A program made the translations under genes and the position numbers. Below are positions 55,625-64,000 of a DNA stretch of 64,000 nt, piece after piece. The notes under the pieces are model-generated. The model worked only from the letters and a program-made list of their open reading frames with translations. It had not been told where the DNA came from and made no database searches. The stretch comes from Paracoccaceae bacterium (GTDB lineage Bacteria; Pseudomonadota; Alphaproteobacteria; Rhodobacterales; Rhodobacteraceae): contig JANSYL010000010.1 in assembly GCA_024742455.1 (NCBI GenBank), forward strand, positions 1-64,000, written 5' to 3'. How positions within the stretch are numbered: the stretch's first letter is position 1; the number at the start of each line of letters is the position of its first letter.

Positions 55625-56745
55625 GGCCGGGGGTGGTCAGGGGATGGTGCCCCGGCGCGCACCGCCCGATGGCGTCCGGTGACGGATTGATCATGCGGGT
55701 GCGCCCCCGGCTGGCGCGGCTGACGGCGGATCAGGCACTGGGCCTTTGTGATCTGGCGCGCCGCTTCGGCAGCGGGGTGATCGACCTGACGAGCCGCGCG
55801 AACCTGCAGCTGCGCGGGCTGGCAGAGGCCGATCATGCCCCGATGCTGCGCGGGTTGGCGGCGCTGGACCTTCTCGACCCCGACCCGGAGGTCGAGGGTC
55901 GACGCAACATCCTGGTCGCGCCCAATTGGGCCCCGGGGGACCTGACCGACCGGCTGTGGCATGCCTTGGTGGCGGCGCTGCCGGACCTTCCGGAACTGCC
56001 CGCGAAAATGGGGGTCGCGGTTGATACCGGGGACGCGCCCATCCTGTCCGATGCCTCAGCCGATTTCCGGCTGGAGCGGAGTGCAACTGGCCTGATCCTG
56101 CGCGCCGACGGGGCGGAGTTGGGCCGCCCGGTTACCGAAAGCACCGCGATCCCGGCGCTGATCGAGATGGCGGAGTGGTTCGTTGACACCGGCGGGGTGG
56201 AGGCCGGGCGGATGGCGCGCCATCTCGCCAACACCCCCTTGCCGGGGGATTGGACCACTAGTGCCCCCCTGCCCGCCCGCGCACCCTTCGTCCCCGGACC
56301 CACCGGGCTTGGCCCGGTCTACGGCGCGGCGTTCGGGCAGGTGCGGGCCGATGCGCTGGAGGCGCTGATCCGCGCAAGCGGGGCCACAGCGATCCGCGTC
56401 ACCCCCTGGCGGTTGTTCGTTCTGGAAGGTGCGCTGTCCATCCCCGCCCCCGGCTTCGTCACCGACCCGCGCGATCCGATCCTGACCACCCATGCCTGCC
56501 CCGGCGCGCCGCTCTGCCCGCAGGCGCAGATTGAAACGCAGGCGCTGGCCCGCCACCTGGCGGGGCATGTGAATGGCACCCTGCATGTCTCGGGCTGCGA
56601 GAAAGGCTGCGCCCTGCCGCGCGCCGCAGACCTGACCATCGTGGGCCGCGACGGCGCCCATGATCTTGTGCGCGGCGGACGCCCGTGGGATGAGCCGTCT
56701 CTGCGCGGCCTGACCGGGACAGCGCTGACCGACGCGATGCCCTGA
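55621..56745 (+). CDS. cobG: precorrin-3B synthase
   Basis: The 374-residue protein shows a sulfite-reductase-like repeat. HACPGAPLCPQAQIETQ and HVSGCEKGCALP provide the Cys ligands of the 4Fe-4S cluster. It hydroxylates precorrin-3A with oxygen, marking the aerobic pathway. The start overlaps the cobN stop. ADGAELGRPVTESTAIPALIEM is typical of the middle. Confidence 0.92.
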   Translation: MRPGVVRGWCPGAHRPMASGDGLIMRVRPRLARLTADQALGLCDLARRFGSGVIDLTSRANLQLRGLAEADHAPMLRGLAALDLLDPDPEVEGRRNILVAPNWAPGDLTDRLWHALVAALPDLPELPAKMGVAVDTGDAPILSDASADFRLERSATGLILRADGAELGRPVTESTAIPALIEMAEWFVDTGGVEAGRMARHLANTPLPGDWTTSAPLPARAPFVPGPTGLGPVYGAAFGQVRADALEALIRASGATAIRVTPWRLFVLEGALSIPAPGFVTDPRDPILTTHACPGAPLCPQAQIETQALARHLAGHVNGTLHVSGCEKGCALPRAADLTIVGRDGAHDLVRGGRPWDEPSLRGLTGTALTDAMP

Positions 56746-56751
56746 ACGACC

Positions 56752-57381
56752 ATGCCCTACACCTATGAAACCGATGGCGCGGCCATCTACCGCCAATCCT
56801 TCGCCACCATAAGGGCGGAGGCCGACCTGGACCGTTTCGCCCCCGATGAGGAACAGGTCGCCGTCCGCATGATCCATGCCGCCGGGATGGTGGGGCTGGA
56901 GGCACATATCCGGTTTTCCGAGGGCTTCGTCGCAACCGCCCGAACGGCGCTGGAAGGCGGCGCACCGATCCTGTGCGATGCGCGGATGGTCAGCGAAGGG
57001 GTGACGCGGTTCCGCCTGCCTGCCGGCAATGAGGTGATCTGCACCCTGCAAGACCCGCAGGTGCCGGACATGGCGAAGGCGATGGGCAACACCCGCTCGG
57101 CCGCCGCGCTTGAGCTGTGGCGACCACATCTGGACGGCGCGCTGGTTGCCATCGGCAACGCCCCGACAGCGCTGTTTCACCTTCTGAACATGCTGGAGGA
57201 CCCCGCCTGCCCCCGCCCCGCCGCGATCATCGGCTGCCCGGTGGGCTTCGTCGGCGCGGTGGAATCGAAGGACGCTCTGTGGACGGCGCATCCGGTGCCG
57301 TCCTGCATCGTGCAGGGCCGCCTTGGCGGCAGCGCCATCACCGTCGCCGCCATCAACGCCATCGCGAGCCGTGCGGAATGA
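56752..57381 (+). CDS. cobH: precorrin-8X methylmutase
   Basis: The 209-residue protein has the family's FATIRAEADLDRF, MIHAAGMVGLEAHIRFS and IIGCPVGFVGAVESKD. It rearranges precorrin-8X to hydrogenobyrinic acid. The His in RMIHA is the likely acid. The stop overlaps cobI by 4 nt. Confidence 0.96.
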   Translation: MPYTYETDGAAIYRQSFATIRAEADLDRFAPDEEQVAVRMIHAAGMVGLEAHIRFSEGFVATARTALEGGAPILCDARMVSEGVTRFRLPAGNEVICTLQDPQVPDMAKAMGNTRSAAALELWRPHLDGALVAIGNAPTALFHLLNMLEDPACPRPAAIIGCPVGFVGAVESKDALWTAHPVPSCIVQGRLGGSAITVAAINAIASRAE

Positions 57382-58106
57382 CCGGCGGCACGCTTTACGG
57401 TGTGGGCCTCGGCCCCGGGGCACAGGACCTGTTGAGCGTGCGGGCCGACCGGCTGGTGCGGGGCGCGCGCCATGTGGCGTTCTTCCGCAAGGCGGGCCGC
57501 CCCGGTCAGGCACGCAGCATCGTGGACGGGATGCTGGCGCAGGGCGCGCAGGAAATCGCGATGGAATACCCGGTGACGACCGAGATTCCGCTTGGCGATC
57601 CGCGCTACAATGAGATTCTGTCGGCCTTCTACGAAGACTGCACCACGCGGCTGCGCGCGCTGATCGAGGCGGGCGAGGACGTCATCGTTCTGTGCGAAGG
57701 TGACCCGTTCTTCTACGGCTCCTTCATGCATCTCTACGAACGGCTGAAGGGCGAGATCGACGTTCAGGTGGTGCCCGCGATCACCGGAATGTCGGCAGCC
57801 TGGACGGCGACGGGCGTGCCGGTGACCTGGGGCGATGACGTGCTGGTGGTGCTGATGGGCACCCTGCCCGAAGACGAACTGACCGCCCGGATGGAAGAGG
57901 CCGACGCGCTGGTCGTCATGAAGATCGGGCGCAATATCGACAAGGTGCGCCGGGCGCTGCGGGCGGCAGGGAAATACGATGCCGCCTGGCTGGTCGAATT
58001 CGCCGCGATGCCGGGGCAGACCGTGCAGCGCCTGAAAGACGTTGACGGCAAACCCACCCCCTATTTCTCCATCGTCATCGTCCATGGCCACGGGCGGCGG
58101 CCATGA
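57378..58106 (+). CDS. cobI: precorrin-2 C20-methyltransferase
   Basis: The 242-residue protein begins TLYGVGLGPGAQDLLSVRADRLV with the tetrapyrrole-methylase GxGxG loop. VLCEGDPFFYGSFMHLYERL and PAITGMSAAWTATG are family signatures. It methylates C20 of precorrin-2. Coupled to cobH and cobJ by 4-nt overlaps. Confidence 0.95.
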   Translation: MTGGTLYGVGLGPGAQDLLSVRADRLVRGARHVAFFRKAGRPGQARSIVDGMLAQGAQEIAMEYPVTTEIPLGDPRYNEILSAFYEDCTTRLRALIEAGEDVIVLCEGDPFFYGSFMHLYERLKGEIDVQVVPAITGMSAAWTATGVPVTWGDDVLVVLMGTLPEDELTARMEEADALVVMKIGRNIDKVRRALRAAGKYDAAWLVEFAAMPGQTVQRLKDVDGKPTPYFSIVIVHGHGRRP

Positions 58107-58855
58107 CGGGCTGGCTGGTCATCGCGGGACTCGGGCCGGGGGGCGATTCCCTTGTGACCCCTGAGGTTACGGCAGCGCTGGCCGGCGCCACGGATGTCGT
58201 GGGCTACATTCCTTATGTCGCCCGCGTCGCCGACCGGCCCGGGCTGACGAAACATGCCAGCGACAACCGGGTGGAAATCGACCGGTCCCGCCACGCGCTT
58301 GAGATGGCGGCGGAGGGGCGGAAGGTGGTCGTCGTTTCCTCGGGCGATCCCGGCGTCTTCGCCATGGCCGCGGCGGTGTTCGAGGCGCTGGAGGCGGGGC
58401 CGGAGGCGTGGCGTGACATCGACATCCGCGTCCTGCCCGGCATCACCGCGATGCTGGCGGCGGCGGCGAAGGCGGGCGCGCCTTTGGGGCATGATTTCTG
58501 CGCCATCAACCTGTCGGACAACCTCAAGCCCTGGGACCTGATCGAGCGCCGGTTGCGATTGGCGGTGGAGGCCGATTTCGCGATGGCCTTCTACAACCCC
58601 CGCTCGAAATCCCGACCCGAAGGGTTCGCGCGGGCGCTGGCCGTTCTGCAAGAGGCGTGCGGCGACGCGCGCCCGGTGATCTTTGCCCGCGCTGTATCGA
58701 CGCCCCAGGAAGATATCCGCACCGTCCCCCTGCCCGAGGCGACACCGGAGATGGCGGATATGCGGACGATGGTGATCGTGGGGTCCTCGCAAACCCGGGT
58801 GATCGACCGCCCGCTTGGGCCGATCGTCTACACCCCGCGGTCGGTGCGGGTATGA
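58103..58855 (+). CDS. cobJ: precorrin-3B C17-methyltransferase
   Basis: The 250-residue protein begins LVIAGLGPGGDSLVTPEV and has VVVVSSGDPGVFAMAAAVFEAL, LPGITAMLAAAAKAGAPLGHDFC and NPRSKSRPEGFARAL. It methylates C17 with ring contraction. The last 28 bases overlap the 3' end of cobK on the other strand. Confidence 0.95.
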   Translation: MTGWLVIAGLGPGGDSLVTPEVTAALAGATDVVGYIPYVARVADRPGLTKHASDNRVEIDRSRHALEMAAEGRKVVVVSSGDPGVFAMAAAVFEALEAGPEAWRDIDIRVLPGITAMLAAAAKAGAPLGHDFCAINLSDNLKPWDLIERRLRLAVEADFAMAFYNPRSKSRPEGFARALAVLQEACGDARPVIFARAVSTPQEDIRTVPLPEATPEMADMRTMVIVGSSQTRVIDRPLGPIVYTPRSVRV

Positions 58856-59610
58856 GCGATCCAGTCCAGAACCTCGGCCGGGGTGGCCAGTTCGGTGCGT
58901 GCGGGAAGCACCGGCCGGTCGATCATCACGACCGGCAGGCCAAGTGCACGCGCGGCGGCGATCTTGGCATAGGACGCGCTGCCGCCTGCGTTTTTCGACA
59001 CGACAAGGTCGATCCGGTGATCGGTCAGCAGCGCCCGGTCCCCAGCCTCGGTGAACGGGCCCCGGTCGATGATCGCCCTGTGGTCGGGCAAGGGCGGTGG
59101 CGTGCGCGGCGCATCGACGAGGCGCAGCAGGTAACGGTGCTGCGGCTGGCTGCCGAAGGCAGCAAGGTGCATGCGACCGATGGCCAGCATCACCCGTTTC
59201 GGCGCACCGTCGAGCGCGGCGACAGCGGCGTCGATATCCGCCACACGCTGCCAGGTATCGCCCGGCTGCCGCACCCAGGGTGGCCGGGTCAGCGCGACCA
59301 GCGGCACACCAAGATCGGCGCAGGCTTCGACCGCATTCCGGCTCATCTGTGCGGCGAAGGGATGGGTGGCGTCGATGACATGGGTGATTGCCTCAGTGGT
59401 CAGGTAGTCCTTGAGGCCATCAACCCCGCCAAAGCCCCCCACCCGGCGCGGCAGGGCCTGCGGCGCGGGGCGTTCGACGCGACCGGCGAAGGAGATGGTG
59501 CCGGACAGACCAGCCTCCGAGACCGCCCTGGTCAGGGCCGTGGCTTCCGTGGTTCCGCCAAGGATCAGGAGCTTCGGTGCGATGGCTGAGACCCCCTGGC
59601 TGACGATCAT
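58828..59610 (-). CDS. cobK: precorrin-6A reductase
   Basis: The 260-residue protein contains LLILGGTTEATALTRAVSEAGLSGTISFAGR, HVIDATHPFAAQMSRNAVEAC and VVSKNAGGSASYAKIAAARALG, all CobK signatures. It reduces precorrin-6A with NADPH. It is the only minus-strand gene of the cluster. Its 3' end overlaps cobJ by 28 bp and its 5' end overlaps cobL by 29 bp, so its promoter lies inside cobL. Confidence 0.95.
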   Translation of the reverse strand: MIVSQGVSAIAPKLLILGGTTEATALTRAVSEAGLSGTISFAGRVERPAPQALPRRVGGFGGVDGLKDYLTTEAITHVIDATHPFAAQMSRNAVEACADLGVPLVALTRPPWVRQPGDTWQRVADIDAAVAALDGAPKRVMLAIGRMHLAAFGSQPQHRYLLRLVDAPRTPPPLPDHRAIIDRGPFTEAGDRALLTDHRIDLVVSKNAGGSASYAKIAAARALGLPVVMIDRPVLPARTELATPAEVLDWIAHTRTDRGV

Positions 59611-60772
59611 CGGGATGGGCGCGGATGGCGTTGCCGGACTGTCCGCGTCAAGTCAAGCGGCGCTGGCAGCAGCCGAAGTGATCCTGGCACCGCCAAGGCA
59701 TCTGGAGATGGTCGGGGAAACCACGGCCGAGCGGCTGGCATGGCCCGTCCCCTTCACGGACGGTGTAAGGATTTTGCAGGGGCTGAGGGGACGGCGCACC
59801 GTGGTTCTGGCCTCGGGCGATCCCTTCTGGTTCGGGGCGGGCCGCGTCATCGCGGATACGTTCGCGGCGGGCGATTGGGTGGCGATCCCCGCGCCGTCGT
59901 CGTTTTCGATTGCAGCCGCCCGGCTCGGCTGGCCCTTGGAAACCACCCTCTGCCTCGGGCTGCACGCCGCGCCCATTGCCCGGCTCCGCCCGCATCTGGC
60001 GCGTGGTGTACGGATCATCGTCACCCTGCGCGACGGGGCGGCGGTGGCCGACCTGACCGGATACCTGGCAGAAACCGGTTTCGGGGACAGCCACGTCTGG
60101 GTGATGGAGGCCCTCGGCGGGGCGGAAGAACGGGTGACGAAGGGCACCGCCGCCAACCTCACTGGCGATTTCACCCATCCCGTGCTGGCCGCGATCGAGG
60201 CCTCGGACGGCCCCGCCCTGCCCCGCACGGCCGGGCTGCCCGATGCTGCCTTTGACCATGACGGGCAGATCACCAAGCGCCCGATGCGCGCGGTGACGCT
60301 GTCGACGCTGGCGCCGAGGCCGTTCGAAACGCTCTGGGATATCGGCGGCGGGTCGGGGTCGATCTCCATCGAATGGGCGCTCAGCCATCCCACGACCCGC
60401 GCCATCTGCATCGAATCCCGCGCCGACCGGGCCACGCGCATCGCCGAAAACGCGCGCGCCTTCGGGGTCGATGACCGGGTGCAGGTGATCGAAGGCGCAG
60501 CCCCCGGCGCCCTCGCCGGTCTGCCCGGGCCCGACGCCGTGTTCGTGGGCGGCGGGCTGTCGGAAGACTTGCTCGAAAGCTTGACCGCGCAGGGCGGGTT
60601 CAGGCTTGTCGTGAACGCCGTGACATTGGAAAGCGAGGCGCTGGTTGCCGGGTGGCAGGCGCGCATCGGCGGTGACCTGATGCGGCTGGAGATGGCCAGC
60701 GCCGCGCCCCTTGGCCCGAAGCGGGGCTGGCAGGCGGCCTGGCCGGTGGTGCAGTGGAGTGTGACGATATGA
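59582..60772 (+). CDS. cobL: precorrin-6B C5,15-methyltransferase, decarboxylating
   Basis: The 396-residue protein is a CbiE-CbiT fusion. The N-terminal CbiE half has LTIIGMGADGVAGLS and VLASGDPFWFGAGR. The C-terminal CbiT half has LWDIGGGSGSISIEWALSHP. It methylates C5 and C15 and removes a carboxyl group. The start at 59582 overlaps the divergent cobK start. Confidence 0.96.
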   Translation: MAETPWLTIIGMGADGVAGLSASSQAALAAAEVILAPPRHLEMVGETTAERLAWPVPFTDGVRILQGLRGRRTVVLASGDPFWFGAGRVIADTFAAGDWVAIPAPSSFSIAAARLGWPLETTLCLGLHAAPIARLRPHLARGVRIIVTLRDGAAVADLTGYLAETGFGDSHVWVMEALGGAEERVTKGTAANLTGDFTHPVLAAIEASDGPALPRTAGLPDAAFDHDGQITKRPMRAVTLSTLAPRPFETLWDIGGGSGSISIEWALSHPTTRAICIESRADRATRIAENARAFGVDDRVQVIEGAAPGALAGLPGPDAVFVGGGLSEDLLESLTAQGGFRLVVNAVTLESEALVAGWQARIGGDLMRLEMASAAPLGPKRGWQAAWPVVQWSVTI

Positions 60773-61128
60773 TCATCGCAGGGTTCGGGTTCCGCCATGG
60801 CGCGACCGAGGACAGCTTTGCCGACGCGCTGGCCCGCGCCTCGGGTGGGCGGACGGTCGACGCCATCGCCACGCTGGCGGGCAAGGCCCATGACCTTGCC
60901 CGGTTCGCCATGCGCCAGAACCTGCGGGTGATCCCGGTCTCGCCCGAGGCTGCGGAGGCGATGGAAACGCTCAGCACCTCCGAGGTCAGCCTTGCCGTGA
61001 AATCCCTGCCGAGCGTGGCCGAGGCAACGGCGCTGGCCGCGGCTGGCCCCGACGCCCGACTGATCGCGCCACGTGTGATTTCGGCCGACCGGATGGTCAC
61101 CTGCGCGATCGCGGAGGCGCGCCCATGA
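60769..61128 (+). CDS. cobE: cobalamin biosynthesis protein CobE (CbiG C-terminal like)
   Basis: The 119-residue protein starts [44 protein letters not shown] and [12 protein letters not shown] match CobE/CbiG C-terminal domains, which are believed to help in precorrin handling. It overlaps cobL and cobM by 4 nt each. Confidence 0.9.
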   Translation: MIIAGFGFRHGATEDSFADALARASGGRTVDAIATLAGKAHDLARFAMRQNLRVIPVSPEAAEAMETLSTSEVSLAVKSLPSVAEATALAAAGPDARLIAPRVISADRMVTCAIAEARP

Positions 61129-61919
61129 CCGTGCATTTCATCGGTGCGGGACCGGGGGCGCCCGACCTGCTTACGCTCAGGGGTCGCGACCTGATCGCCG
61201 CCTGCCCGGTCTGCCTTTATGCCGGATCGCTGGTGCCCGCGGCGGTGCTGGACCATTGCCCGCCGGACGCGCGGGTGATCAACACCGCGCCGATGGACCT
61301 CGATACGATCATCGCCGAGATGCGCGCGGCGACCGATGCGGGCCACGATGTCGCGCGGCTTCATTCCGGCGACCTGTCGGTCTGGTCGGCGATGGGGGAA
61401 CAGGTGCGGCGGCTGAAGGCCCTTGGTATCGCCTTCACAGTCACCCCCGGCGTGCCGTCCTTCGCCGCCGCCGCCGCGACGCTTGGCGCGGAGCTGACCC
61501 TGCCGGGCATCGCGCAATCGGTGGTGCTGACGCGGACGCCCGGGCGCGCCTCGACCATGCCCGGGGGCGAGACGCTGACCAATTTCGCCGCCACCGGGGC
61601 GACGCTGGCCATTCACCTTTCGATCCAGAACCTGCCCCGGGTAGTGGCCGACCTGACGCCCGCTTACGGCGCCGATTGCCCGGTCGCGGTCGTCTACCGC
61701 GCGTCCTGGCCCGACCAGCGGGTGATCCGGGCCACGCTGGCGACGCTTCAGGCAGCGATGGAGGACGGGATCGAACGCACCGCGCTGATCCTCGTGGGGC
61801 GCGCGCTGGCGCAATCGGGGTTCGATGACAGCAAGCTTTATGCCGCCGAATACGACCGCCGCTATCGCCCGCAAACCGCTGACAGCCCCTGGGCCAGCTG
61901 GAGGGAGGGCGATGATTAA
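61125..61919 (+). CDS. cobM: precorrin-4 C11-methyltransferase
   Basis: The 264-residue protein begins [37 protein letters not shown] and [21 protein letters not shown] with [15 protein letters not shown] are CobM signatures. It methylates C11. Overlaps cobE by 4 nt and cobB by 8 nt. Confidence 0.96.
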   Translation: MTVHFIGAGPGAPDLLTLRGRDLIAACPVCLYAGSLVPAAVLDHCPPDARVINTAPMDLDTIIAEMRAATDAGHDVARLHSGDLSVWSAMGEQVRRLKALGIAFTVTPGVPSFAAAAATLGAELTLPGIAQSVVLTRTPGRASTMPGGETLTNFAATGATLAIHLSIQNLPRVVADLTPAYGADCPVAVVYRASWPDQRVIRATLATLQAAMEDGIERTALILVGRALAQSGFDDSKLYAAEYDRRYRPQTADSPWASWREGDD

Positions 61920-63225
61920 CCCCCCCGGCCTGATGATCTCGGCCCCGGCCTCGGGCACCGGCAAGACGACGGTCATGCTTGGTCTGCTGCGCGCACTGGC
62001 CGAGGACGGTCTGACCGTGCAGCCCTTCAAGTCCGGCCCCGACTACATCGATCCGGCCTTTCACCTTGCCGCCGCCGGGCGGCCGTCCTTCAACCTCGAC
62101 ACCTGGGCGATGGATGCGGGCCTGTTCGGGGCCATCGCCGGGCAGGCCGAGGGCGCGGGGATCTGTGTGGCCGAAGGGTCGATGGGCCTTTTCGACGGGG
62201 TGGCGACGCGGGGGCGGCAGGGGTTCGGGTCCAGCGCGGAAACCGCGCTGGCGATGGGCTGGCCGGTGGTGCTGGTCATCGATGTCGGCGGGCAGGCGCA
62301 ATCGGCGGCGGCGACGGCGCTGGGGTTCAAGACCTATCATCCCGACATGCCCTTCGCGGGGGTGATCCTGAACCGGGTGGCCAGCCCCCGGCATGACCGG
62401 CTGACGCGGCTGGGAATGGAGAGGGCAGGCGTCAAGGTGCTCGGGTCCCTGCCCCGGCGCGGAGACCTGACCCTGCCGGAGCGGCACCTGGGCCTGATCC
62501 AGGCGGTCGAACACCCGGACCTTGACGCCGCCATCGCGGGCTATGCGGCATTCCTGCGGGAAAATGTCGACCTTGATGCGATCAAGTCCGCCGCCCTCGC
62601 AGGCCCCGCACCGAAGCCCGGAACCCTGCCCGCACCGCCCGCGCAGCGGATCGCGCTGGCACAGGACGCGGCGTTTTCCTTCACCTACCCGCACCAGCTG
62701 GCGGGCTGGCGCGCGGCGGGGGCGGAAATCATCCCGTTCTCGCCCCTCGCCAACGAATCCCCCGACCCCACAGCCGACCTCGTCTGGCTGCCCGGCGGCT
62801 ACCCGGAATTGCACGGTGCGCGGCTGGCGGCGGCGGAGACGTTCCGGACCGCCTTGCGCGCCCATGCCGAGACCCGGCCCGTGCATGGCGAATGCGGGGG
62901 GTACATGGCGCTGGGTCAGTCCATCACCGACAAGGACGGGGTCACCCACCCGATGGCGGGGCTTCTGGGTCTGACCACCAGTTTCGAGAAGCGGAAATTC
63001 CATCTCGGCTACCGCCGCGCGGTGCTGAAGGCGCCGATGCCGGGCTTTGCGGCAGGCGCGGCGCTGCGCGGGCATGAGTTCCATTACACAACCATCCTCG
63101 ACGAACCCGACGCACCCCTGGCCGACGTCTTCGACGCCGACGGCAACCCGGTGCCCGAAACCGGATCCCACCGGGGGCATGTGACCGGCACCTTCTTCCA
63201 CCTGATCGCGGGGGAGGCGGGATGA
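61912..63225 (+). CDS. cobB: hydrogenobyrinic/cobyrinic acid a,c-diamide synthase
   Basis: The 437-residue protein begins [23 protein letters not shown], the Walker A. Residues [12 protein letters not shown] and a class I glutaminase domain ([13 protein letters not shown], Cys nucleophile in HGECGG) follow. It amidates the a and c side chains with glutamine and ATP. The start at 61912 precedes the cobM stop. Confidence 0.95.
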   Translation: MINPPGLMISAPASGTGKTTVMLGLLRALAEDGLTVQPFKSGPDYIDPAFHLAAAGRPSFNLDTWAMDAGLFGAIAGQAEGAGICVAEGSMGLFDGVATRGRQGFGSSAETALAMGWPVVLVIDVGGQAQSAAATALGFKTYHPDMPFAGVILNRVASPRHDRLTRLGMERAGVKVLGSLPRRGDLTLPERHLGLIQAVEHPDLDAAIAGYAAFLRENVDLDAIKSAALAGPAPKPGTLPAPPAQRIALAQDAAFSFTYPHQLAGWRAAGAEIIPFSPLANESPDPTADLVWLPGGYPELHGARLAAAETFRTALRAHAETRPVHGECGGYMALGQSITDKDGVTHPMAGLLGLTTSFEKRKFHLGYRRAVLKAPMPGFAAGAALRGHEFHYTTILDEPDAPLADVFDADGNPVPETGSHRGHVTGTFFHLIAGEAG

Positions 63226-63941
63226 CCGGCTTCGTCTCTTTCGTAGGCTCCGGCCCTGGTGACCCGGACCTGCTGACGGTCAAGGCGCTCGACCGGATCA
63301 AGCGGGCCGATGCGATCCTGTATGACGACCTGTCCGCGGGGCCGATCCTCGACCATGCGCGGCCGGGCGCGGACCTGGTCGGGGTGGGCAAACGCGCCGG
63401 ACGGGCGTCGCCGAAACAGGATCATGTCAGCCGCTTGCTGGTGGATTATGCGAAGGCCGGGGGGCGGATCGTGCGGCTGAAATCGGGTGATGGCGGCACC
63501 TTCGGTCGGCTGGAGGAGGAGCTGGTGGCGCTCAAGGCCGCAGCCATCGCCTATGAGGTGATCCCCGGCGTGGCCTCGGGCGTGGCAGCCGCAGCCGCCG
63601 CCGGTATCCCGCTGACCCGGCGGCTGACCGGGCGGCGGGTGCAGTTCATCACCGGCCATGATGTGCGCGGCACCCTGCCCGAAGACATGAACCTTTCCGC
63701 TCTGGCAGACCGGGACGCGATCACGGTGGTCTACATGGGCCAGCGCACCTTTCCCGCGCTGGTGGCGCTGCTGACCGCACATGGGCTGCCCGCCGACACG
63801 CCCGCCCTGCTGGCCGAAGGCGTCTCGACCCCTGCGGAAACCCTGACCCGCACCACGGTGTCGGCCCTTGCCGAAAGGCTGGCGCAAGGCGTCAGCGACG
63901 CGCCTGCCGTCATCCTTTACGGGCCGCTCGCCGACCTTTGA
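63222..63941 (+). CDS. cobA: uroporphyrinogen-III C-methyltransferase
   Basis: The 239-residue protein begins VSFVGSGPGDPDLLTVKALDRIKRADAILYDDL. VGKRAGRASPKQDHVSRLLV and RLKSGDGGTFGRLEEEL are SUMT signatures. It makes precorrin-2 for corrin and siroheme synthesis. No CysG extra domains are attached. It is the last gene in the window; cobF or other cob genes may follow. Confidence 0.96.
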   Translation: MTGFVSFVGSGPGDPDLLTVKALDRIKRADAILYDDLSAGPILDHARPGADLVGVGKRAGRASPKQDHVSRLLVDYAKAGGRIVRLKSGDGGTFGRLEEELVALKAAAIAYEVIPGVASGVAAAAAAGIPLTRRLTGRRVQFITGHDVRGTLPEDMNLSALADRDAITVVYMGQRTFPALVALLTAHGLPADTPALLAEGVSTPAETLTRTTVSALAERLAQGVSDAPAVILYGPLADL

Positions 63942-63977
63942 GTGTCGCGTATACGCTTGTATTCCGCCTAGGGACGT

Positions 63978-63989
63978 TTACACGTGTAA
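63978..63989. promoter_or_regulatory. perfect 12-bp palindrome TTACACGTGTAA
   Basis: The palindrome lies 37 bp past the cobA stop in the last 59 bases. It is a likely operator or promoter element for the gene beyond the right edge. No family can be assigned from one site. Confidence 0.35.
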
Positions 63990-64000
63990 GTTGACGGTGG

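Noticed and set aside
61441-63201. 586-codon minus-strand frame opposite cobM and cobB
   Set aside because: Antisense to two clear cob genes and without domain signatures.

Overview
The window looks like a chromosomal segment of a high-GC alphaproteobacterium of the Rhodobacterales (Paracoccaceae type). The assignment rests on a Paracoccus-like sox gene order, an aerobic cob operon (cobG and cobN type), the ihfB-lapA-trpF-trpB neighbourhood, and resemblance of the housekeeping proteins to that family. No taxonomic search was run.

Region 1 (about 1-18.0 kb) is the right end of an integrated element that continues beyond the left edge. A tightly packed minus-strand operon, many genes overlapping by 4 nt, encodes a phage-like replication and recombination set. 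Read in transcription order it has an unknown two-gene pair, a sigma-like factor, several unknown proteins, a Sak4-like ATPase, a possible ssDNA-binding protein, an SF2 helicase, a zinc-ribbon protein, a Cas4-like nuclease, a primase-helicase fusion, and the start of a RuvC-like resolvase. Between the primase-helicase and the next gene lies a dense array of GAGGACGAAC repeats in both orientations. On the plus strand follow a serine-recombinase cassette and a restriction-modification pair. The element ends beside the 3' end of a tRNA-Ser(GCU) gene.

Region 2 (18.2-24.6 kb) is chromosomal backbone: a secreted peptidoglycan-binding-like protein, ychF, a MATE exporter, trpA, an FMN-dependent alpha-hydroxy-acid dehydrogenase and rplY with a clear terminator.

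Region 3 (24.7-38.4 kb) appears to be inserted material. It carries a lower-GC leucine-rich-repeat gene, a 50-residue secreted cysteine-rich peptide gene, and a sulfur-oxidation cluster: soxT-like, soxR, soxS | soxV, soxY, soxZ, soxB, soxC, soxD, soxE, soxF, a DUF302-like gene, and a second YeeE/YedE transporter. soxX, soxA and soxW are absent from the places where Paracoccus carries them. An imperfect 90-bp direct repeat brackets the sox block. An FNR-type box precedes the second transporter and a SoxR-type inverted repeat lies upstream of soxY.

Region 4 (38.4-49.2 kb) is backbone: an FkbM-type methyltransferase, a zinc-less MDR oxidoreductase, pth, a DUF2237 protein, a frameshifted membrane-HTH regulator, two related secreted acidic-tail proteins, trpB, a sulfotransferase-like gene lodged between trpB and trpF, lapA, ihfB and a monomeric isocitrate dehydrogenase.

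Region 5 (49.3-64.0 kb) is cobalt-centred: a cobalt-type nitrile hydratase operon (alpha, beta, activator), a cobalamin riboswitch, then cobW-cobN-cobG-cobH-cobI-cobJ, cobK on the opposite strand, and cobL-cobE-cobM-cobB-cobA. This is most of the oxygen-dependent corrin ring pathway; cobF is not within the window.
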